Assembly (NCBI GenBank): GCA_051294375.1
Contig: CM119264.1
Coordinates: forward strand, 29,066,204-29,130,203
Source of the DNA: Paraspadella gotoi
Taxonomy: Eukaryota > Chaetognatha
Length of the DNA: 64,000 bases
Reading direction: 5' to 3'
Shown here: positions 55,801-64,000 of the stretch, piece by piece
How the letters are laid out: each line of letters opens with the position of its first letter
Position numbering within the stretch: position 1 is the first letter of the stretch
Program-made: the position numbers and the translations under genes
Notes under the pieces: model-generated
What the model was told of the DNA's origin: nothing
Databases searched by the model: none
What the model saw: the letters and a program-made list of their open reading frames with translations, nothing else

Positions 55801-56404
55801 CTCTTCTCCTACACACTGAAAAACCTGAGTTTTTCATTAAAAGAACCTCCCACGCGTTTTAACGCCACTGCTTCCTTCCTCCTGTCGCCTATCTTTTCCT
55901 ACACACTGCGCCCTGAATTGTTGTAAATCGCGTCTTCAACAATCCCACCAGTCAAATCGACGCATGGAGAATTAGTAGCGGAGTACTTATGGTGTCGTTT
56001 GGATGGACAACCTGCTATCTTGAGATCAGTTAGTGTGTAGAAGATGGCAGTGATAGAGTTGATGGAGTTGGAAGTCAGTGGTTAAAATGAACACAAAGAG
56101 GCGTAGGAGGAGAATACGGATGAGATGAGAGTGCGAGATAACAGAGGACGAACCAGCGATACGAACAATGTATCCTTCCTTTACAACGTCACACCAGGCA
56201 CCTCACCCCCGGTCTGATCTCGGGCTGCCAGCTATTTGGCGTGGGCAGAGCCTCTTGACTCGAGAGAGCGAGCGGCAATGAGGAACCACCCAAGACAGTG
56301 AAATAAAAAACAGTCAGTGTGTTCGAGTGAAGAAAGAGGAGCTGAACGAGGGCGGGCCAGGGCTTCGCCATCGTGAAAAGCCACGCCGTTCCGATCATTT
56401 CCAT
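51438..56404 (-). CDS. Predicted five-exon single-pass membrane protein, 302 aa
   Basis: Five minus-strand exons join in phase: 56404-56207, 55733-55680, 54910-54811, 53874-53680 and 51799-51438 (909 bp with stop). Donors read GTGAGG, GTAAGA, GTGAGT and GTCAGT; every acceptor ends in AG. The N terminus is hydrophobic and could be a signal peptide. A predicted luminal or extracellular stretch contains possible N-glycosylation sites (NIT, NKT). One transmembrane segment lies in exon 4 (VTLVLLGIGISFFFAAVIVL), followed by a Pro/His/Gly/Thr-rich cytoplasmic tail with a Thr run. I do not recognise the family. Exons 3-5 are well supported; exons 1 and 2 are more tentative, and further exons may lie between them. 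Confidence 0.55.
52660..52945. repeat. CT and AG microsatellites in intron 4
   Basis: A CT run at 52666-52700 and AG-rich DNA at 52810-52937, complementary and about 120 bp apart, able to form a hairpin in the intron RNA. Confidence 0.85.
53410..53580 (+). mobile_element. tRNA-derived SINE-like element, copy 3, with near-complete tRNA-like head
   Basis: The head (53410-53482) is 73 bp, tRNA size. It has a perfect 7-bp acceptor-like stem (GCGGCCA with TGGCCGC) and a perfect T-arm (CCGGG, loop GTTCTAG, CCCGG) containing box B. The D and anticodon arms do not fold properly, so it is probably not a functional tRNA. The body shares GGGGCGCTTAACCCGCCTG and GCCTGATCCGAAG with 20940-20995. It sits in intron 4 of the membrane-protein gene, antisense to it. 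Confidence 0.65.
53680..53874 (-). CDS. Exon 4 (transmembrane exon) of the membrane-protein gene
   Basis: 195 bp between acceptor CTTTCTCCCCAAG and donor GTCAGT. It encodes a basic juxtamembrane part (RKTPPSRRSAFQLNR), a 24-residue hydrophobic segment, and a short basic stop-transfer (LLRKG). Positive charge flanks the segment on both sides. Confidence 0.65.
54811..54910 (-). CDS. Exon 3 of the membrane-protein gene
   Basis: 100 bp with acceptor CCCTCCCAAG and donor GTGAGT. It encodes VRGARRLVTRNITLTP and AGDFLFDNYFSAG, with a glycosylation motif NIT. The phase matches exons 2 and 4. Confidence 0.55.
55023..55108. repeat. TAAAG pentanucleotide microsatellite
   Basis: About 15 perfect TAAAG units, slightly imperfect at the end. 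It lies in intron 2 of the membrane-protein gene. Confidence 0.95.
55680..55733 (-). CDS. Exon 2 candidate of the membrane-protein gene
   Basis: 54 bp, 18 codons, phase 0 at both ends, acceptor CAGTGTGTAG and donor GTAAGA. It encodes RDRRTVEAGLVNLEEFEQ. The exon lies in the first of three diverged roughly 85-bp tandem units, so it could be fortuitous. Confidence 0.4.
55690..55925. repeat. Three diverged tandem units of about 85 bp
   Basis: Each unit has a GTTAACCAGC/GTTAACGCC start, a CTCC...GTCCGCC(T) middle and a (T)CTACACACTG end. The first unit overlaps exon 2 of the membrane-protein gene. Confidence 0.6.
56207..56404 (-). CDS. Exon 1 candidate of the membrane-protein gene
   Basis: 66 codons from ATG to a GTGAGG donor, phase 0. 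The N terminus is hydrophobic around WPALVQLLFLHSN and VFYFTVLGG and fits a signal peptide (alternative start at the second Met, 11 residues on). A Pro/Gln-rich end follows. Confidence 0.4.
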
Positions 56405-58855
56405 AGGTTAATTAATCTTTAGCGTTAGGCTTCTTAGAGTGGGTTTTAACTTTACTCCGCCTGATAGAGTGGCGAAGCCTTATTCACGCGTGGTCTCCAG
56501 TAGCCGTTCTTGACGGGAAAACATATTTAGGTCAGGTTGGGATTTACACATTTAATCCGTTTTAAACCCTATATATATTCTCACATGTAAAATCACTCAG
56601 GCAGCTTTTAAAGCCTGAAATATATTTATATTTAATAACAACAACGAATCCCTTGCGATGAAAAACGAATTTGTCCAAAAGTAAAGATGAAAGAAAATTT
56701 AAAAAATTCCTAAGTTCTTTCCTTTGTTTAAACTATTCTTGGAATTGAGACAGTTCATTGGTAAGGACTTGTTCTCTCTTAAAATACAAAAAAATCGCTA
56801 AATTTCCGCATTAAACGCAGTTATTACTAGAACCTTATGCTACCTGTTTTCTACCCTGACAATTGAATATTTAGTTCCAGTATAAACCTGGTTAAACGAA
56901 TACAAGAAAGTCAGAAAAGAAAAATCGACAACCTAAGTTTCTTATATATCTTTTGTTATTTTTTTTTCGATGATTTTTGAAATAATCAAACATGGGTAAG
57001 TGTATTTTCCTTCTCTAAAACTCAAAACCCATGCCAAACAACGGCAACAGAAACCAATAAATAGACCAAAAACCGATTACTAACTAATAAAACAATATCA
57101 AAATTTTAAAATACTAATAACCTGTTTTTAAACGGGTACTGCAAGAAAAATTTTTTTTAATCTTGAACACGTATTAATTTCCTTATATATTTTGCGCGAA
57201 TGTCTGTTGGTCTGAATAACTGATTTGAAAAAATCCAAATTCTCTCTTAATTTAAAAAATCCGCAAATAAATCGCATCAAAAACACAGACTAACTAAACC
57301 TTACCTTTATCCTAATAAAACCTATTAGATTATTACCAGCAGTGATAACCTGGTTAAACGGTGACATAAAAGTAAAAAAAATGTTTTTGTAAAATTTTTT
57401 CAATGTAAAATGACCATGAAGTAAGTATAAGGAAAAATTTATATTACTTTACACTTGTGAAATAAATAACATTTGTTCCTTATGCCCATATCTAATGTTG
57501 CGGACAGAAACAATAGCTTTCCGAACGCCGTATCACTTCTTTATGCAAATTAACCATAAGCTATAAGAAAATGGGCAGCTTGGCAATAAAAAAACAAATA
57601 AATCTTATTTTAGAGAAGTAAAGAAAAGTAAAATTACGAAAAGAAAGACAGAGTTAGAGTTTTTACGCGATCTTTCTCCTGGTCAAAGCCCGCAGAGACT
57701 CTGTCTTATCCCACATTAACCTATTAAAATCGAAAATCGACTGACCATGACTTTTTTCACTCGATTTGAAATTTTTTTTTTTCCTGGAGGTCTGAGGCAC
57801 CGTGTGGCGTTAGTGAAGGGTGCTTAGCAACGCACACGCACGTGCCCGCGCCCGCAGCTCGTGCGGCCGAGAAATGGAATAATCCTTCAATCGCGAATCC
57901 TACAATTCGCTCAGTTTGGGAGTCAGACGAGAGAAAGTTAAAATAAATACAAATACCTCGTCCCTGCCAAAGATCAAATAAAACTCCTTTGTTTCACCCA
58001 TTCTATTTCTATTGCTCCATGCACATTTTTCCGCAAAGTTTTATTTTACAGACGGCCTCGGCGAAAAACGCAGAATATCGTTTTGTCCCTAACTTTGCTT
58101 TCTAGTTTTCGCTTCGACATCGCCCGAGATTTCCCTTCCCCTACTAGCGGGGTGTACTAGACCCAGAAAATTCTGCAATTAAATTATTTTTTTTAGATTA
58201 TGAACCCCTTTTTGATTTAATTTATTTTATTGTTTAAGACTATGGTTTTCCTTCAGTATCCTGTTTTTGTTTTTTTTTGGTTACGTACAAATTATTTTAA
58301 GAAATTTATTTTATTAATTCTAAGTGCTTTTCGGACAAGTAGGTAGTTTTTAAAAAAAATCATTTAATCATTATTTATCTATTTTCCGGTTGTTTGTAAG
58401 TGGCAGCTCTCCTCAACTCAAAAGTTTTTCTTTCTTCAGAACCTTTATTTGACGGTAACCAAACTTGAATTTTCGAATTGATCTCAAATTTGATTAATAT
58501 TTTATGGTACGAATTTCACCCCTTTTCAGTAAGATCAAATTTGGGATCTTTTTTGGCTGTACAGTTGTAATCCAACCGTTTTAATATCCGAATTTGCTAT
58601 CGTATTCTTCGTTTTTATCGTAACGCTCAACGCGTGGTTCTGTCTAATTTTTTCGAAGCTAACTGCGACATTTGTAGTTTTTTTCTTGGAATTAACAAGA
58701 AAAAGATATTTTTTTTTCCTTTGCCTCACCCATTAAAGGGTTTTGATGTTGGGCGTCCGGCCTTTTTTAGCCTGTATTGGTCCTTCTTTATTCTTTTTTC
58801 TCTCCCCTTTTCTTCCTCGATTTAAAAAAAAAAAAAATTTACAAAGTGTTCTCAA
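56405..58855. other. AT-rich DNA without microsatellites, no gene seen
   Basis: Upstream of the first exon candidate. Frames are short and unrecognised. A GC-richer patch at 57800-57870 (CACACGCACGTGCCCGCGCC) could belong to a promoter, but nothing else supports this. Confidence 0.45.
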
Positions 58856-59560
58856 ATGCTAGTTGCCACTAAACCGTCGGCTCCGCAGCGACGCAAAAGC
58901 AGGCGGTTTCGACGATCGGCGGACGGTTTTTCCGCGAATATGCAGGAGGCGCAGAGCTGTAGAGAGCCCGGAAGGATTTCTTGCCGAGGTCTCGCAGATG
59001 CCGAGTGGCAGAATTTTTCCCCCGAAGTCAGTTTGCTTTCCTCCTGCGGTACTTTTGCGGACCGTAGTTAAGTACCGGATCGCTGCCGAGGTGGAGGCGA
59101 GACTTTGCAGAGGAGCACGGTTTTGGTTAGGTCCGGTTTTGCGGCTGCGCCTGGCGGAGTGGAGGAGGGCGTTTGGGGTTTGCCCGTCTATAGCCCTTAG
59201 TGGACGCCGTTGAATTGAGAGATTGCCGGTTAGGCGTTGGAAGAGCTTGCCGTTTGACCCCTTAAGTCCGATGGCCCCAATCTGCTCGGCATGGTTAATA
59301 GGTCTTCCGTTCCGTGGTCGACAGCTCCTTGAAGAGTACCGGCGGCGTTGCAGTTTCCATTGGCCGTCGTGCCTCTCTCTTTCTTCTCTTTTTCTTTTAG
59401 TTGGTGTCTTTCAGCCTTTGGGTGTCCGCCGTGGGTCCGCGGCGTGTGGAAGTCTTTTTGAAGTAACCTGTCCTTTTTTCTTTTTTTTTTTTTTAGGTTT
59501 ATTTTGCCGTTGGGACGGGTTTCTATGTATTATTTTCTTCAGTCTCCCCTCGTAGCTCTT
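58856..59560. other. GC-richer block with overlapping plus-strand frames, unassigned
   Basis: Frames of 71, 116 and 110 aa on the plus strand (58856-59071, 58863-59213, 59223-59555) are Arg/Ser-rich and end in poly-Phe from T runs. None shows a motif I recognise. It may be non-coding. Confidence 0.3.
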
Positions 59561-62500
59561 CCTTCTCCCTTATGAAGATATGGGGGCTAAGGATCTTATT
59601 CACGCGCTAGCATAGAATCTTTATTGTTTGAGGTTTTGGGGTGTACGGAAGCTCCCGTTCCCTTTCTGTTAAAACCAACTGAGCTGTTTAAATATTGTTG
59701 TGCGTTGAATTTTGGTTCGTAAATAGTTAGCGCTTAACCTTGTGTTTTCTTTTTCTAGTGGTTACCATCTTACCTGAGGGCACGAGGATAAGTGGGTATA
59801 TTTGAGTATTGACGGCGGTTTGGCATTGTGGTCAACTTTTTATTGGCATCCGGTAAACAATTATTATGTGCTTATGATAAGGTAAAGAGTCGTTAGAAGT
59901 TTGTGACCTCTATGATTATTAATGTACCGTACGCGCTCGAGTTAAGTTCCACACCTTTCTCGCACATTGTAAATACGTTTAAGTTTTTTTAGTTTTTTGG
60001 TTTTTTTTTTTTTTTGTGCCTGTTTATGCTTATATATAGTTTTAAGCATGGAATCAACGGAATTTCCGTGTCTTGTTTCGCATTTTGTTTTAGGTCAGTG
60101 GTTTCCTCTGGAAGTTTTTATTTCCATCTGACGATGCGTTCGTTTTAAACCCAATTTTTTTTCAATTGATTGATGTTGGATTCTCGGTGTTGTAAAACTT
60201 GCGTCACATGTTACTAAACAAGCTGAGCCGAGTATTGTTTTAACAGAGGGTTATCTATTTTTCGTTTATTAATTAAATTTATTTTTTTTTCGTTTTTTTT
60301 TGTGTCCTGTCGTCCGTTTTCTCTACTTTGGCCCGGGACTTTTATCTTTTTTTTTTCTTTATGCATTTTTTCTGTTCCGTGACCGATACTCTTACGGCCG
60401 GACAATATTTTTTTTTGTAAAATAAAATGGGGGCGCAGAAAGGTTTTTTTCTAACTTTTTTTGCGTTTATGGCCCCAGTCCGCGGAGAAAAAAGAAAATA
60501 AAGTTTTTTTCTGTTTTTTTATGTAATTCGCTCTATGGCGTTTTTTTTTTAAAGTAAATATTTATATTTAGAGATTTTTTTATAAATTATTTCTTTCGGT
60601 TGACCGTTTTAAATTTCATATCGTGGTTATTTTTTAACTTATGAATTATTTTATATAATTGTTTTATATTTATTTACCAGGGTTCTTTTCCAATTTCCAT
60701 AATTATCATAATTAAAACTCCGCTCCAAGAGCAGCTGAGTCACACCCACTTGGCTCTTTTTCTGGCGTATTTTTTCTCTCTAACAGTTCAACTTTGGCCC
60801 TTCCGTGCGCCATATCCGAAGGCTTAGGATCTAAATTTTTTACGACTATTAACATTCGATGGCGGCTCTAAGTTTCTCCTTTCTAGAAGGCTTTTTCTTT
60901 CTTTTTTACTGTGGGCCTTTGAACATAAGCCGGCGTCTCCTATTTTTTCTTAATATTTTTAATGCCTATTTGTTTTCAATTTTGAGAATAAATAGTTATT
61001 TAATTTCTTTCATTTTCGTTTCATTTCTGGTCCCTTTTGTTTAAAATTCGAATGGAAATTTTTTCCGGAATTCTCTCTGTGGCGTGGAGTTAAAGTTTGG
61101 TTGGGCTTTCTTTGAAATACGGATTCGATTATCTTTCTTCTTCGCGTAAAAGCGACCCGACAACGTTATTTATTTAAATTCATCTTTCCTTTCTATTTGT
61201 CCTCGCGTTCAAAAAAGGCTGACAGGTATTTGCTTCTATTTTTTTCGGCACTTAGCATTCTTTTTTTATTGGAGTGGCAAGCATATTCGTTTCCCGTTTC
61301 AACGATTTGTGTCACGTATTTTAGTATATATTTTATAATCATGTGTTAATTCCATTTTTTATTTGCCTTTATTTATTTCGAATTCTGCACAATACGTTCA
61401 CTCGATTGGCGTAGGGGCGCCTTTTGTGATGCCAGGAGTCTGCACGCTTGTTTTTTGTTTACTTTGACGTCCGCTCGGTATAACAAAACAAATTCGCTGA
61501 GAGGGGTGTTAAATTCATGAAGGCTGGCGGGATTTAGTTCGTGGGAGGGCTTGTCGTGTAAGCGGTAAGTTCACGGCCCGTACACAGCCTGCTTCGGTGT
61601 TCGACCATGTTATCTGAATAACTTAAAAAAAATTGATTCCTTTTTCAAAAATCTCATTTATTATTTTTTGCCTTTTTTTCACGTATATTTTGAACGAAAA
61701 TTTTTTAACATTATTTTAATTTGTGTAATCGTTGCTGATCAGGATTTCGCGATGTTACGTAGCGGATAACGTTATATTTCGTCATATTTTTCGTATACCG
61801 CCTCCGTAATATTGCGTTAATTGTTGACTCATCGATAGTTTTTCCTCTTCTTTTACGCGGCCCATCAGAAGCAAGATCATGATCACGACGAATGGTCGGA
61901 CGCAAGCTAAGCCACCGCACCTTTTTCTGCACCGCGTGCGAATTTTTACCTCTAAATTTTTTCACACACGTTGTCGGTGTAATGCACGCAATCAGTTCGG
62001 TTTTCGGAGCCGGTCTAGGTCTGGAATAGACGGTCGTGTCGCTGTCTGGTCAATGGATGACAACCGTCACGGGGGATTGGGGATCTGTCGCTCGGGATTC
62101 CAGCGAGAGGCTGGAAACGTCGCGAGAGTTACGGGTTTATAAGCTTAAGGGCACACACTCGGCGACAGGTGCGATTTGTAGAGTGAGGCTGTTATTGCCG
62201 TACTAGCTGTATGTTCTCCGGATATAGATATGTTCTAAGAGATGTAATAGAGTACACTGTTGTCACGCAGATGAGCAGACGTGATGTTCACACCATGTCA
62301 GAATAAATTTAGTGGAGCAGTAAAACTGACATAGCTGTATTTTTTAATGTTGGTGGAGGGAATGTCTCACCCTTATGCACTCGAACGTGATTATGAAGAT
62401 TGTTTAGTATTTAAATAAGAAGATATGAACTTGAATATTTATTTCTTTTTGACGATAATGCATTTTATGATTCGTATATTTTGTGTTGGATTGTTGGTTT

Positions 62501-64000
62501 TCGGACAGTTTTATTAACAGGCTCAATACTTCGTCCAATGTTCAACGCGACACCGACCCCGTGTCGTGACCCACAGGTGCCTCACCCGGAGACTTGATAT
62601 GCTTCGCGAGAGTAACCCCCAAGTGTGTACTTTCATCAGCCACCTGTATCATACGAGCCACTATTATATCTACCTCCACCCTCGCTCTTTTACGATCTCG
62701 TTCTCCGCGACTCGATTAGCGGATCGGGAAGAAACTTTGGCGGAAGGCTTTGCTCACCCGTCTTTCCCCCGAACATTACAAATAACGTCCGTTAGTTCTC
62801 TTACTTTTTGTATTATCTTGCTATTGAACAATTTGTTTATTCTTAACGGAGCGAACAGGGAATATCTCTTGTTCCCTCTTTCCGTTCGTAGACGGCCAGG
62901 ATGGGGAGCAACGGCTACATTTATTTATTTTAGTCCTAACTAGAAAATGTTATAGTATTTTTTAAAGAAATCTTTTAGGGCTTTATAATGAAGCTATCTT
63001 TAACGTGCTTTGGGTTCTGCGTCTATTTGTATTTTAAGAAATTTTTATACTGTTTTCCACGTTTTTTAGTAATTAAGTAAGGTCCTATATACCCACACGT
63101 AAATGTTACCTAAAGTAAGTGTTGATTAATATTAACGTGCTGACTTTTTATTTTTATATTAGATTGGAAACTTGACGGTCGTGACACAGAACATCGGCTG
63201 GCTCCGTCGCTTGCTGCTTTTGTACGGTCTTGGATCGGGTTACGTCCGTTCATGTGTTTTTTGTAATGTAGTTGAGAAGCAAAAGGGTAGATGATTGAAG
63301 TCGACGATAGGTCATTAGGGTTCTGTGTTTGTGGTATGAGTGTAGAGGTAGGAACAAAACCATACGACTCGCTAACAATAGAACGTAACTGTCCTCGTCT
63401 CGAAGTCGCTCGGAGAGCCCAGTTAAAGTGGACAAGAAGCACGAGGAAGTTAGACGAACTTACACCTTTCTATCGCTTTCGATGGATCGTGCTTATATGT
63501 TGCCAAAGCATTTCTACGCTGACCACCCACTGGATGCTGCGCGTTAAAAAAACGTAAAACCTCAATCGACCAGTTTCGTACTGCGTCCAAGATCTTTTTT
63601 GTCATCTTAGTGATCTAAGTTGTATGGTCTTGATTCTTGCATCTTGGCTGCGTGCTCGAGGATATTTGGAGAGAGCGTGACACAAAGTCGAAGCAGTGAC
63701 CGTATGTTTAGAGGAAAATGTGTCGAGTTATTTGATGTTTACGTATCAGGTACTCTTTGTTGAGAGAATAATTTTTATGCATTTATTTCTCTAGTTTGTC
63801 TGCCCCTAAATCATTATTTTTAATTCTCTGGGCTTTTTAATAATATTATTTTTTTTGCCTTTCGATTTTCCTTTTGTTATGAATACTCTGACGGTTCAGG
63901 AGTTTTCGTAGTCCTTTGTTTAGCAGCGCAATCAGTAAATTTAGTACCAAGCTTTAAGAGTATTGTCGGGAGTCGAAAGCGATGCAATAGTGCGACGAAC
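59561..64000. other. T-rich plus strand, no supportable gene
   Basis: Unusually T-rich on the plus strand with few microsatellites. Small unassigned frames lie at 61711-61965 (minus, basic: RRRYTKNMTKYNVIRY), 62566-62943 (plus) and 63110-63442 (minus). No motif, splice pair or repeat supports any of them. The window ends inside this region. Confidence 0.4.

Noticed and set aside
61711-61965. Basic 84-aa minus-strand ORF as a transposase fragment
   Set aside because: No catalytic motif or terminal repeats could be found.

Overview
This is eukaryotic, almost certainly invertebrate, repeat-dense genomic DNA. It has spliced exons with GT/AG borders, tRNA-derived SINE-like repeats, long CT/AG, GATA and TTTC microsatellites, and five N-gaps (12385-12409, 35784-35883, 44925-45392, 47007-47031, 49385-49409). 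No bacterial features are present. I cannot name the phylum from sequence alone. Several blocks (5.7-12.3 kb, 14.4-15.8 kb, 35.9-39.2 kb) differ from neighbouring copies of the same sequence mainly by one-base indels. That looks like uncorrected long-read consensus, so frameshifts there are not safely biological.

Layout: 0.4-12.3 kb is a roughly 5.3-kb segment present twice in tandem. The second copy carries an extra 1,274-bp insertion with a 5-bp target duplication. 12.4-22.8 kb is microsatellites, minisatellites, a seven-copy 225-bp array, a small terminal-inverted-repeat element and a SINE fragment. 22.8-36.7 kb holds a 28-bp satellite and, starting exactly at its edge, a complete-looking LTR retrotransposon on the minus strand (about 12.7 kb, LTRs of about 386 bp). 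36.7-39.2 kb is a second, inverted, broken copy of its pol region. 39.3-51.2 kb is more simple repeats. 51.4-56.4 kb holds exons of a small single-pass membrane protein on the minus strand. 56.4-64 kb has few microsatellites and no gene I can support.

The main discovery candidate is the retrotransposon. In transcription order it has a 5' LTR, a primer-binding-site candidate, an unrecognised 303-aa ORF, a Gag-like ORF with an Arg/Ser-rich tail, a Ty3/gypsy-type protease/RT/RNase H/integrase (frame-broken and interrupted by a foldback element), then two overlapping ORFs where env would sit, then a polypurine tract and the 3' LTR. The first of these ORFs carries the complete motif set of a DEDDy 3'-5' exonuclease. 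The second looks like a MUT-7/EXD3-type helical region followed by a decayed exonuclease fold that has lost its acidic residues. The stop codon of the second lies 27 bp from the polypurine tract, so both are inside the mobile unit. From memory, DEDDy-exonuclease third ORFs have been reported in LTR retrotransposons and Penelope-like elements of bdelloid rotifers, so exonuclease capture has a precedent. The tandem active-plus-decayed, MUT-7-like arrangement is the part I do not know from the literature.
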